Assembly (NCBI GenBank): GCA_947486185.1
Contig: CANKTH010000035.1
Location: 1 to 42,361, forward strand
DNA length: 42,361 bases
Direction of reading: 5' to 3'
DNA from: Deltaproteobacteria bacterium
Lineage (GTDB): Bacteria; Myxococcota_A; UBA796; SXON01
The translations under genes and the position numbers were made by a program. Below, one piece after another: positions 6,911 to 14,227 of this stretch. The notes under the pieces are model-generated. The model was not told the DNA's origin and did not search any database. It saw nothing but the letters and a program-made list of their open reading frames with translations. Positions within the stretch are counted from its first letter, which is position 1, and each line of letters opens with the position of its first letter.

Positions 6911-8179
6911 ATGTGGTTGCTCCTCGTCGCGTGTACCGGGCCGGCAAAGGTGATCATCGGCGCCGACCCCGCGGTCGCGCCGACCGAGCCTCCCTCCGAC
7001 GAGACCCTCGAGACCCTCGAGACCCTGACCGGCACCGGACCAGACGACGCCCCGGACCCGCCCGACGACGACAACGACGAGGAGGACGACGACCGGGTCT
7101 TCCAGATCGACGAGGTGCATCAAGTCGAAATCACCCTGGACGGCGCCGGCGTACGTGCGCTCCAGGTGGACCCCTACGCGTACGTAGACGCCGACATCAG
7201 CTGGGACGGAGACGTGTACGAAGGCGTCGGACTCCGGATCAAGGGTCGGCTCGGATCCTTGCGGAGCCTGGCAGGCAAATCGGCCTTCAAGCTTGACCTA
7301 CTGCAGTTCGGCGGGACGGGACGAATCGAGGGGCTGGAGAAGCTGAACCTCAACAACATGGTGCAGGACAACACGCAGCTCAAAGAATTCGCCGCGTACA
7401 GCACCTACCGGGCGATGGGTCTCGTGGCGCCCCGGCTGGGCTACGCCTGGGTCAAGGTCAACGGCGATGACTTCGGGCTCTACAGCGTCGTCGAGGACTA
7501 TGACGACGAGATGCTGAAGCACAATTTCGAGGATCCAAGCGGTAACCTCTACGACGGCGACTACAACCTGTATCCCAACGGAAGCTACGACCTCGTCGAC
7601 TTCCTGACCGCCACCCAGGACTTCATGGGCCTCGACGAGGGCATCGACGTGGGCCACGCTGATGTACACGCGGTGACCGACGCGATCGCCGGCTCGATCG
7701 GGACGCCGCGTTTCGAGTCCGACGTGGGGGCCCGAGTCGACCTCGACTGGTTCGCGCGCTTCTGGGCGGTGACCGCGTGGATCGGGCAGTACGACTCGTA
7801 CTGCTATTACAGCAACAACTACCGGATCTATTTCGATCCCGTAGACGGCCTTGCGCGCATCATGCCGTGGGACCCAGACTGGGCCTTCTACCCCGGCACC
7901 CCGCTGAGCAGTCCCTACGGGGTGCTCGCGCAGGCCTGTCAGGCCGATGCCGCTTGTTATGCACGATTCAAAGAGGCCTTGAGCGAAGTGACGGAGGCCG
8001 TCGCACGGGAAGGCGTGATCACGGAGATCGAGCGCGCCAACTCGCTGATCGACCCCTGGTTCACGCAGGATCCTCGTGCCGAAGTGGCTGTTGGGGACCG
8101 CCGGTACAACCAGGGCGAGCTGATCCAGTGGTACGAGCGCCGCGACGCGGCGCTCACGCGGGAGTTCGGCCTCCGGTAG
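6911..8179 (+). CDS. CotH kinase-family lipoprotein 1
   Basis: 422 residues. The signal is extremely short: lipobox LVAC with Cys8 and no basic residue. The frame stays open upstream but no ATG, GTG or TTG lies close by. After the Cys comes a Thr/Leu repeat and a very acidic linker (PDDDNDEEDDD, about residues 50-60). The CotH domain fills the rest: RIKGRLGSLR, KSAFKLDL, LNLNNMVQD, VNGDDFGLYSVVEDYD, GNLYDGDY, then NYRIYFDPVDG and PWDPDWAF, the last carrying the Asp pair typical of the metal site. CotH of Bacillus phosphorylates spore coat proteins; bacterial lipoprotein members have no assigned substrates. A second CotH lipoprotein lies at 22454-23650. It converges with the phosphoesterase gene across a hairpin. 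Confidence 0.9.
   Translation: MWLLLVACTGPAKVIIGADPAVAPTEPPSDETLETLETLTGTGPDDAPDPPDDDNDEEDDDRVFQIDEVHQVEITLDGAGVRALQVDPYAYVDADISWDGDVYEGVGLRIKGRLGSLRSLAGKSAFKLDLLQFGGTGRIEGLEKLNLNNMVQDNTQLKEFAAYSTYRAMGLVAPRLGYAWVKVNGDDFGLYSVVEDYDDEMLKHNFEDPSGNLYDGDYNLYPNGSYDLVDFLTATQDFMGLDEGIDVGHADVHAVTDAIAGSIGTPRFESDVGARVDLDWFARFWAVTAWIGQYDSYCYYSNNYRIYFDPVDGLARIMPWDPDWAFYPGTPLSSPYGVLAQACQADAACYARFKEALSEVTEAVAREGVITEIERANSLIDPWFTQDPRAEVAVGDRRYNQGELIQWYERRDAALTREFGLR
7001..7026 (+). repeat. Three 9-base tandem units in the CotH1 linker
   Basis: GAGACCCTC occurs at 7001-7009 and 7010-7018, with a third copy (last base unlike) from 7019. It encodes repeated Glu-Thr-Leu just after the lipid anchor and is a likely site of length variation. 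Confidence 0.6.
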
Positions 8180-8187
8180 CGCCCAGG

Positions 8188-8209
8188 AGGCCGTTCTCCG
8201 TTTCGGCCT
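8188..8209. terminator. Bidirectional hairpin between convergent genes
   Basis: AGGCCG at 8188-8193 pairs with CGGCCT at 8204-8209 around a ten-base loop. It lies between the stops at 8179 (+) and 8211 (-), where a shared terminator is expected. Confidence 0.45.
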
Positions 8210-8210
8210 G

Positions 8211-9380
8211 CTAGCGGCCGCTCTTCCAGCCGCTCCGCTCATTGTGCTGGATCAAGTAGAGATCCTTGAACGTTCCGTCCTGTCCCAGCATCCGGAAAGA
8301 CACCTCCGCCTCACCGACGCCCAGGCCGATGTCCCACCAACCCTGGATCGGGAAGTAGTTCGCATCGTACTCGGCGGTGAAGCCCTCGTAGGAGCCGTCG
8401 CCGCGAGCTTTGTCCACGATCGTCTCAGGGAAGTCGGCGGTCTCCGACCACCGCCCGAACTCCCTGATGAGCGCGAGATCGTAGATCGACTCGAGCTGCA
8501 CATCCTTGAAACCCGCCGCATCCGCAGGACCCCAGCGCCGCAGGCTGTCGGCTGGCGATCCGCCGCCGCCCGCCGTGAGGTAGAGCTCCCCGAGCGTCCC
8601 GTTCGGCAGAAAGACCTCGTTGGTGTGGGCGTGTCCCGAGAGCACCATCCGTAGGGCCCCGAGCTTGCTGTGCTCGTCCACGATCGTCAGGAGCTCCCTG
8701 GGGCCGCCACCTTCGTTGCTCTCAAAGCCGCTCGCGAGGGTGAGGAGCGGGTGATGCATCATCACGATCAGCGCGTCATAGCTCTCGTCCTTGGTGCGGC
8801 TCTCCAACCAGCGGGTCTGCTCGGCCCAGCGGGAACCCAGCTTCGACTTGTCAGAATCGACGACCAGCACGCGCCAGGTGTAGCTCTGCACCACGAGGTC
8901 GAAGCTATACCAGCTCGCGACGCGTCCGTAGCCGATGTCCGCCCCGACGCCCTGGAACGCCGCCCCAAAACCCTGGAGACGATTATCAAAGATACGATCA
9001 TGGTTGCCCGCGACCGGCGCGACCCGGGTTCGCTGCCGGCCCGTAGACGAGAGCTCACTTCCGGCGATCACATCGGACCAGTCGCGATTGAACCGCTTCC
9101 ATTGGGTGGTCGTGGAACGGGTGACGAGGTCGCCAAGGAGCGCGACGAACGCCACGTCCCCCCGGCCCACGGCATCCGAGATGTCAGCCGAGACAGCGGC
9201 TTGTGTGCCCGGAGTGACCGCGCGCCGAGTGCCCTCCATCGCCAGCGCCGGTCGTACATCGCCCACCACGGCAAAGTGGATCGGCATGTTGGACTTTCGC
9301 TGTTCGCCATCGTCGGCGTAGATGTCCTGATTGGGGATGCGGCTGGCGCTGATGCCAATACAGCCGAGCAATAGCAGCAC
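8211..9380 (-). CDS. Calcineurin-like metallophosphoesterase lipoprotein
   Basis: 389 residues from a GTG start with GGAG five bases upstream; an in-frame stop lies seven codons further up with no other start codon. The signal is only MLLLLG before Cys7, with no charged residue. Metallophosphoesterase motifs in order: GDVR at 40-43, GD at 83-84, GNHD at 125-128, MHHP near 210 and GHAH at 249-252. The first motif is usually D-x-H; here it is Asp41-Val-Arg43, so one metal ligand is missing or replaced. A Gly-rich segment (AGGGGSP) follows the core and the C-terminal third is unfamiliar. Placed outside the cytoplasm it would act on phosphate esters of the envelope or environment. It may be cotranscribed with the sixA-like gene upstream (21-base gap). 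Confidence 0.88.
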   Translation of the reverse strand: MLLLLGCIGISASRIPNQDIYADDGEQRKSNMPIHFAVVGDVRPALAMEGTRRAVTPGTQAAVSADISDAVGRGDVAFVALLGDLVTRSTTTQWKRFNRDWSDVIAGSELSSTGRQRTRVAPVAGNHDRIFDNRLQGFGAAFQGVGADIGYGRVASWYSFDLVVQSYTWRVLVVDSDKSKLGSRWAEQTRWLESRTKDESYDALIVMMHHPLLTLASGFESNEGGGPRELLTIVDEHSKLGALRMVLSGHAHTNEVFLPNGTLGELYLTAGGGGSPADSLRRWGPADAAGFKDVQLESIYDLALIREFGRWSETADFPETIVDKARGDGSYEGFTAEYDANYFPIQGWWDIGLGVGEAEVSFRMLGQDGTFKDLYLIQHNERSGWKSGR

Positions 9381-9401
9381 AGGAGCTCCGGTGACGGGGG
9401 T

Positions 9402-9869
9402 TCAGGGATGACGGAGGATTCGAGGAGGAAGAAACGCGCGTAGGGCCATTCCGGCTGGCCGAAGATCCCCCACGAGCCAGGCGACGCCCCCTTTTCGCCA
9501 GTCGAGCGCCGCGCCGCCCTCTGGAACTCCGAGGGTGACGATGCCGCAGAGCTCCGCGAGCCAGGGCATATGCCCAACCAGAATCGCCCGGTCATACGTG
9601 AGCTCCGCGAGCAGACCGGGTGACGGGGGCGCGCCGAGCTCGGGCAGGACGGTGACCCCGCCGCGGTTGATGGGCCCGAGCAGGGAGGCCGTCTCGATCG
9701 CGCGGCGGAGCGGGCTCGTGTACACGTGGTCTCCCTTGAGCTTCAGGCGCTCGAGTCCCGCGACCACCTCCAGAGTACGCTCCCGCCCACGGGCGGTCAG
9801 CGGACGCGCCGCATCACCTTCGTCAGCCTCATCGGCCGCGATCCCGTGACGCATCAACAGCAGCTCCAC
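9402..9869 (-). CDS. sixA: SixA-type phosphohistidine phosphatase
   Basis: 155 residues from the GTG at 9869, chosen because the conserved start of the fold (VELLLMRHG) begins there and a purine-rich GAGAGGGG lies upstream; a longer frame to 10004 adds an unlike extension. The histidine phosphatase residues are visible: Arg-His-Gly at 7-9, TSPLRRAIETA in the second block and LVGHMPW in the third. The short length and lack of an alpha-helical cap are typical of SixA, which removes phosphate from His in histidine phosphotransfer domains and PTS proteins. Cytoplasmic. The C-terminus ends in PPRILRHP. It is divergent from the 92-residue gene across an AT-rich promoter region. Family is firm, target is not known. 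Confidence 0.88.
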   Translation of the reverse strand: MELLLMRHGIAADEADEGDAARPLTARGRERTLEVVAGLERLKLKGDHVYTSPLRRAIETASLLGPINRGGVTVLPELGAPPSPGLLAELTYDRAILVGHMPWLAELCGIVTLGVPEGGAALDWRKGGVAWLVGDLRPAGMALRAFLPPRILRHP

Positions 9870-9954
9870 CCGGCCCCCTCTCGCCCGCCCCTTAGCACGC
9901 CGCGGCGGCGCCGGAGAGTTGCCATTTTTCCTAAACTTTATCTGAGTACTACTA

Positions 9955-9984
9955 TTGACATGGCAAGTGTTTGGGGCGCACGAT
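9955..9984 (+). promoter_or_regulatory. Promoter in an AT-rich island
   Basis: A perfect -35 hexamer TTGACA at 9955-9960 is followed, 18 bases on, by a weaker -10 CACGAT at 9979-9984. The preceding 40 bases (from about 9922) are strikingly AT-rich for this window and contain the palindrome AGTACT. It is the best sigma-70-type promoter I can see and points at the gene starting at 10017; the same island must also serve the divergent sixA gene. Confidence 0.6.
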
Positions 9985-10006
9985 AGCGGGACCTCTAGCT
10001 CCAACC

Positions 10007-10012
10007 AGGAGG
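10007..10012 (+). promoter_or_regulatory. Ribosome binding site AGGAGG of the 92-residue gene
   Basis: A consensus AGGAGG four bases before a GTG start at 10017. It supports a real, well-translated small gene. Confidence 0.7.
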
Positions 10013-10016
10013 GACC

Positions 10017-10295
10017 GTGGACACTGAAGCGCTCGCCTTTATACGAATTCTTCCTGCCGGAGCCGCAGACATCGGGCCCGACGTCACCCGAGCCGAGCTG
10101 CGTGAGGCGGGGCTGGGGAGCTGGTCACTCGCGTGCGGCGGTCGGGACGATCTCAGCCGGGAACTGGCGGCGCTGGACGACGCCGGGCCGCCCCCGACGT
10201 TGCCCCCGGAGTACGACGAGCTCATCCCGATCTCGGACCGGCCGCCGGAGATACACGAAAACGTGGTGGTGCTGCGGTTCGGCACCGGGGGCTGA
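10017..10295 (+). CDS. Small orphan protein, 92 residues
   Basis: GTG start with a consensus ribosome site and the clearest promoter in the window. The protein is soluble with no signal or membrane segment. The first half is mixed (FIRILPAG, then an amphipathic helix around TRAELREAG and RDDLSRELAALDD); the second half is rich in Pro and acidic residues (PPPTLPPEYDELIP) and ends in VVVLRFGTGG. I do not recognise a family. Codon use with G/C at third positions agrees with a real coding frame. It is isolated: sixA diverges upstream and pyrR converges downstream, with a hairpin 30 bases past the stop. The strong signals suggest an abundant or regulated protein; function unknown. Confidence 0.68.
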   Translation: MDTEALAFIRILPAGAADIGPDVTRAELREAGLGSWSLACGGRDDLSRELAALDDAGPPPTLPPEYDELIPISDRPPEIHENVVVLRFGTGG

Positions 10296-10325
10296 CGGGC
10301 CCAGACCCCAGCCGGAAGGGCAGGG

Positions 10326-10340
10326 GAGAGCGCGGCTCTT
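10326..10340 (+). terminator. Candidate hairpin terminator of the 92-residue gene
   Basis: AGAGC at 10327-10331 and GCTCT at 10335-10339 form a tight hairpin with a three-base loop, inside a longer CGGAAG/CTTCCG pairing. Located about 30 bases after the stop. Confidence 0.4.
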
Positions 10341-10442
10341 CCGCCGGCGCCAACCCGGCGATCCGGATGGGGGGATCCGCGCGCAGGATCAACAGCGGAG
10401 GGAGGAGGGAGGCTGCGACGATTCACAGCCGCGAACACCTCT

Positions 10443-11006
10443 TTACGCTGACTCCAACCACACCCCGTCCTGAGTTGCGCCCTCCGACCCGGCCCAGCGG
10501 ACCACAACGCGATCCTGACGCCGGGCCGTGAGGGTCACCCCGGCCAGATCGGGGCGGATCGGCAGCTCATGGCCGCCACGGTCCACCAAGGTCACGAGTC
10601 GAATGAAGGCTGGACGCCCATAATCCCACACCTCACCGAGCGCGGCGCGCACGGTGCGCCCGGTGAACAATACGTCGTCCACCAATATCAGCCCGGCGCC
10701 CTCCACCTCCATCGGCAGGTGCGTCTCGCCCAACACCGAACGGTCGATGCCGCGGTAGAGGTCATCCCGGTAGAAGGTGATGTCCACGCTGCCGATCTCG
10801 GGTATCGGCGCGCCCCTGCGTTTGAGCGCGGCCGTGATCCGCTCCACCAGCGGCACCCCGCCGCGCTGCACTCCCACCATCGCCCACGCCTCGCCGGGTC
10901 GTGCCGACATCCACCCCGCCAGCGTGCCCGCCAGGCCGTCCACACAGGCCGCGACCGCTTCCGCGTCAAACAACAGGGTGGAGCTGCCCGATCCCACAGA
11001 GCTCAC
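10443..11006 (-). CDS. pyrR: PyrR bifunctional regulator / uracil phosphoribosyltransferase
   Basis: 187 residues, close to the usual 180. The PRPP-binding loop is clear at about 106-118 (LILVDDVLFTGRT), with YRDDLYR at 79-85 and VQRGG at 46-50, as in PyrR. In Firmicutes the protein binds pyr mRNA to attenuate transcription and also makes UMP from uracil and PRPP. No pyrimidine biosynthesis gene is adjacent here, so RNA regulation cannot be read from context. The GTG start overlaps the TGA stop of the upstream gene in GTGA, so it is translationally coupled to the small membrane protein and probably transcribed with it and lepA. Confidence 0.93.
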   Translation of the reverse strand: MSSVGSGSSTLLFDAEAVAACVDGLAGTLAGWMSARPGEAWAMVGVQRGGVPLVERITAALKRRGAPIPEIGSVDITFYRDDLYRGIDRSVLGETHLPMEVEGAGLILVDDVLFTGRTVRAALGEVWDYGRPAFIRLVTLVDRGGHELPIRPDLAGVTLTARRQDRVVVRWAGSEGATQDGVWLESA

Positions 11007-11374
11007 CCATCCGTCTGCAAACGGCCGTCACGCGACGCGCCGTGGATTTCTTGGAAGCGGAGACGCCGCACCTGGCCGACGACAGGGATGTACACGTCTA
11101 CGTACCACTTGCAGTCCACCCACTTGACGTCGGTCTCCTCGTAGAAGTCGCACTTGTCGGTAGGCAGGTACTCAGGGATCTCCTCGTCTTCGAACCGTTG
11201 GGCGAGCTCCTGCTTGCCCCTGTCGAGGCCCGCGTTCGCCCAGGTCAACGCCGCGGATGACACGATCTCCTGCATCTGGTAGCTCACGACGTGCGCCGGG
11301 CCAAAGAGCCACGCCCACCCGACACCGAGCACCAACCCAACCACCAGGACGATCCGTACCAACACCTCGACCAT
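11003..11374 (-). CDS. Small single-pass membrane protein downstream of lepA
   Basis: 123 residues, ATG with AGGGAG six bases upstream. One N-terminal transmembrane helix (about residues 4-25, ending WAWLFGPAH) is followed by a soluble part outside the membrane with two Cys, in DKCDFYEE and VDCKWYVDVYIP. The pattern of a helix, a charged linker and a final strand pair of the type Y-x-V-x-V-P-x-x-G-x-V recalls DUF4845 proteins, which lie near lepA and lepB in Gammaproteobacteria. That link is a weak inference from shape and position. The gene starts 37 bases after lepA and overlaps pyrR by four bases, so the three are likely one transcript. Confidence 0.75.
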   Translation of the reverse strand: MVEVLVRIVLVVGLVLGVGWAWLFGPAHVVSYQMQEIVSSAALTWANAGLDRGKQELAQRFEDEEIPEYLPTDKCDFYEETDVKWVDCKWYVDVYIPVVGQVRRLRFQEIHGASRDGRLQTDG

Positions 11375-11410
11375 TCAAGCTCCCTGCGGCGCAATTCTAC
11401 CGTTCACCGT

Positions 11411-13216
11411 CTATTCGTCCAGCCGTAATACCGCGAGGAAGGCCTCTTGCGGCACCTCGACGGAGCCCACGGCCTTCATCCGTTTCTTACCTTCTTTCTG
11501 CTTGTCCAGGAGCTTGCGCTTCCGGCTGATGTCGCCGCCATAACATTTTGCGGTAACGTCCTTACGCATCGCCTTCACGGTGGTGCGCGCGATCACCTTG
11601 CTGCCGATCGCGGCCTGGATCGCGACGTCGTACATCTGCCGGGGGATGAACTCCTTCAGTTTGCCGGCGAAGGAGTTGCCCTTGTGGTAGCTGCTGCTCC
11701 GATGACAGATGGTGGACAGGGCGTCCACCGGCTCGCCGTTGAGCAGGATGTCGAGCTTGACGAGATCGCCGACCTCCCAACGTTGAACCTCGTAGTCCAT
11801 CGAGGCGTAGCCACGGCTGATCGACTTGAGCTTGTCGAAAAAGTCGTAGACCACCTCGGCGTAGGGGATGTCGTAGGTGAGGATCACCCGCCCCGGACCG
11901 GCATATTCAAACCGGATCTGCGTTCCGCGCCGCTCTTCACAGAGCTTGAGGACGGCGCCAAGATAAGCCTCGGGGGTGTGGATGGTGACCTTGGCGATCG
12001 GTTCGAGGATCGCCTCGACCTCACCCAGCGGCGGGAGCTGCGCGGGGCTGTGGATCGTGATCGTGCCCCTTCGGGTGGTACGAACCTCGTAGACGACGCT
12101 GGGAGCGGTGATCACGAGGTCGAGGTTGTACTCACGCTCCAGCCGGTCGTGAATGACCTCCATGTGGAGCAGGCCCAGAAATCCGCAACGAAAGCCGAAA
12201 CCGAGGGCGGCGGAGGTCTCGGGCTCCCAGGCGAAGGAGGTGTCGTTGAGGCGGAGCTTTTCCAGCGCGTCACGGAGCTCGTCGTAGTCCGCGGAGTCCG
12301 TCGGGAAGATGCCCGAAAACACCATCGGTTTGGACTCCTTGAAGCCCGGGAGCGCCGCGGTGGCGGGGTTGAGGAAGTGGGTGATGGTGTCCCCCACCTT
12401 CACGTCCGCCAGGGTCTTGACGCTCGCGACGATGAAGCCGACCTCGCCGGCCGCGAGCTCGGGCCGCTCGACCGCCTCGGGAGAGAAGACCCCGAGCTTG
12501 GTGACCTCATAGAGCGAACCGTTGGACATGAACTTGATCCGCTCGCCCTTCTTGAGTCGGCCGGCTGAGACCCGCACCAGGGTCACGACCCCTACGTAGC
12601 TGTCGAACCAGGAGTCGAAGATCAGCGCCTGGAGCGGCGCGTCACGATCGCCCGAAGGCGGAGGGATCTGCTCGATGATCGCCTGAAGCAGGTCCTCGAT
12701 GCCGACGCCGGTCTTCGCCGAGACGAGCTGGGCGCCGGCGATCTCGATGCCGACGTTGTCTTCGAGCTGTTGGAGCACCCGATCGGGCTCAGCCGTCGGA
12801 AGGTCGATCTTGTTGACCACCGGGACGATGGCAAGGTTGGCGTCGATCGCCAGGTAGACGTTGGCCAGCGTCTGGGCCTCGACACCTTGGGCGGCGTCCA
12901 CCACGAGGATCACCCCCTCACACGCGGCCAGGGCGCGGCTCACCTCGTAGCCGAAGTCCACGTGGCCGGGGGTGTCGATCAGGTTGAGCAGGTAGGGCAG
13001 ACCGTCTCTTCCGGTCCACGAGAGCGCGACGGCCTGAGCTTTGATCGTAATGCCACGCTCACGCTCGATGTCCATCTTGTCGAGGTATTGCTCACGCATT
13101 TCGCGGGCCGAGACCGTGCCGGTGGACTGGAGCAGGCGGTCGGCCAGCGTGCTCTTACCGTGGTCGATGTGCGCGATGATCGCGAAGTTGCGGATTTGAG
13201 CGAGTGGCAGGGCCAA
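11411..13216 (-). CDS. lepA: Elongation factor 4 (LepA), ribosome back-translocating GTPase
   Basis: 601 residues, full length. GTPase motifs: AHIDHGKST near residue 15, [18 protein letters not shown] and SAKTG. The C-terminal half carries the LepA-specific domain with the segment [19 protein letters not shown] and the ending [16 protein letters not shown]4 binds the ribosome and acts on stalled or mistranslocated complexes and on initiation. The best start is a TTG at 13216, only eight codons before the conserved IRNFAIIAH; no ATG exists nearby. The first motif being intact argues against a start further downstream. It heads the lepA - membrane protein - pyrR group. Confidence 0.97.
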   Translation of the reverse strand: MALPLAQIRNFAIIAHIDHGKSTLADRLLQSTGTVSAREMREQYLDKMDIERERGITIKAQAVALSWTGRDGLPYLLNLIDTPGHVDFGYEVSRALAACEGVILVVDAAQGVEAQTLANVYLAIDANLAIVPVVNKIDLPTAEPDRVLQQLEDNVGIEIAGAQLVSAKTGVGIEDLLQAIIEQIPPPSGDRDAPLQALIFDSWFDSYVGVVTLVRVSAGRLKKGERIKFMSNGSLYEVTKLGVFSPEAVERPELAAGEVGFIVASVKTLADVKVGDTITHFLNPATAALPGFKESKPMVFSGIFPTDSADYDELRDALEKLRLNDTSFAWEPETSAALGFGFRCGFLGLLHMEVIHDRLEREYNLDLVITAPSVVYEVRTTRRGTITIHSPAQLPPLGEVEAILEPIAKVTIHTPEAYLGAVLKLCEERRGTQIRFEYAGPGRVILTYDIPYAEVVYDFFDKLKSISRGYASMDYEVQRWEVGDLVKLDILLNGEPVDALSTICHRSSSYHKGNSFAGKLKEFIPRQMYDVAIQAAIGSKVIARTTVKAMRKDVTAKCYGGDISRKRKLLDKQKEGKKRMKAVGSVEVPQEAFLAVLRLDE

Positions 13217-13240
13217 AGGGGGCTCTCGGAGTGGGGGGGG

Positions 13241-13258
13241 CGGTTAATCCGAAAACCG
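13241..13258 (-). terminator. Candidate hairpin after the SprA-like gene
   Basis: CGGTT at 13241-13245 pairs with AACCG at 13254-13258, flanked by G and C tracts that could extend pairing. It lies 27 bases past the stop on the minus strand and before lepA. Weak. Confidence 0.3.
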
Positions 13259-13284
13259 AGCCGCGTCCCCCAGGCGTCGCCGAC

Positions 13285-14154
13285 TCAGGCGTAGACGCTG
13301 ATGATTGAGCCCGGCGGCGGTGTCCCACCGCGAGCCCACGCACGAGCGGCCAACTCCAAGTCTGCAGCATCAATCGATGCTTCTGCCTCAAGTATCGCCT
13401 CATCCGCGGCGTCGACGTCGGAGACCGACGTCGGGGCTTCCACTGCTTTTGCCGCCTCTACCGACGCTGCAGCGGCCTCCTTGGCCTCCATCGTGATGTC
13501 GAGCCGCGCATCGGCGATCATCTGGCTCGCGCGCGCGGCGATCGCCAGGTCGGCCCCCGACGGCTCGGCGGGCGCCGTAGCCGCCGCCCTGACCCGTTCG
13601 GCGCGCGCGAGCGTCTCCTCCGGGGTGCCACCGGGCGAGAGGTCGATGCTGACCGAGCCGCCAACCGCGTAACGACGACCGTCTGGACCGGTCTGGTAGG
13701 TGTACTGCGGCGAACCAGCGAGCCCGCCGGCGGCGGCGACATGGGCGCGTTCGTGCGCACGCACCTCCTGATCTCGCACACGGAGCTGCGCCACCACCAC
13801 CTGCTCCTCAGGGCTGAGCTCGGTCGGCACGCCGGCCTTCTTGGCTTCCTCCGCCTTGGATGCGGGGTCCTGGCCGGACTCCTCGGCCGAGCCTACCGAT
13901 TCGTTTGCCGCAGCGCCGGGGTCAGTCGGATCGGCGACCTCGTCGGCCGCCTCCGCGGCTTCGTCGCTCAGAGGCAACGCGGCGCGAGCGAGGAGCTCAC
14001 GCGCAGCCGGGGAGAGAGTCACGATGACTCCGCGCGCATCGTCCGCCGTGCGACCGCCCGAAGGTGCGGGCTGGGGCCGGTAGAGACGGAGCCCAACCTG
14101 AGGCAGCTCCGAGCGCACCTGGGGGACGGCGATAGGCAGACCGCGGATCGACAC
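13285..14154 (-). CDS. SprA-related putative metalloprotease
   Basis: 289 residues, GTG start with GAGGAG five bases upstream. The central core at about 112-172 matches the SprA-related family: ELSPEEQ, RDQEVRAHERAHVAAAGG, then YTYQTGPDGRRYAVGGSVSID. HERAH (134-138) fits an HExxH zinc site. The N-terminal third is low complexity and acidic, and the C-terminal third is rich in Ala and Glu and probably helical. There is no signal peptide. The family is widespread and poorly characterised; catalysis is inferred from the motif only. It sits between lepA and the kinase-lipase-barrel group, on the same strand, after a hairpin. Confidence 0.85.
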   Translation of the reverse strand: MSIRGLPIAVPQVRSELPQVGLRLYRPQPAPSGGRTADDARGVIVTLSPAARELLARAALPLSDEAAEAADEVADPTDPGAAANESVGSAEESGQDPASKAEEAKKAGVPTELSPEEQVVVAQLRVRDQEVRAHERAHVAAAGGLAGSPQYTYQTGPDGRRYAVGGSVSIDLSPGGTPEETLARAERVRAAATAPAEPSGADLAIAARASQMIADARLDITMEAKEAAAASVEAAKAVEAPTSVSDVDAADEAILEAEASIDAADLELAARAWARGGTPPPGSIISVYA

Positions 14155-14188
14155 GAGCGCTCCTCAGAAGCAGGGTAGCCGGATTTCG

Positions 14189-14214
14189 GGCGGCGTCAAG
14201 CTACCTACGCCGCC
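14189..14214 (-). terminator. Hairpin ending the kinase-lipase-barrel operon
   Basis: A perfect 8-bp inverted repeat, GGCGGCGT at 14189-14196 and ACGCCGCC at 14207-14214, with a ten-base loop. It lies 13 bases past the stop of the barrel gene on the minus strand, a good place for a terminator, though without a long T-run. Confidence 0.5.
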
Positions 14215-14227
14215 GCCGGCGAGCGCG

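Noticed and set aside
9961..9977. TGGCA followed by GGGGC as a sigma-54 promoter
   Set aside because: Distance between the GG and GC elements is 12 rather than 10 bases and the TTGCA part is absent; TTGACA gives a better explanation.
11447..12568. 373-codon open frame on the plus strand opposite lepA
   Set aside because: Antisense to an unmistakable lepA; composition is Arg/Gly/Asp-rich nonsense typical of high-GC shadow frames.
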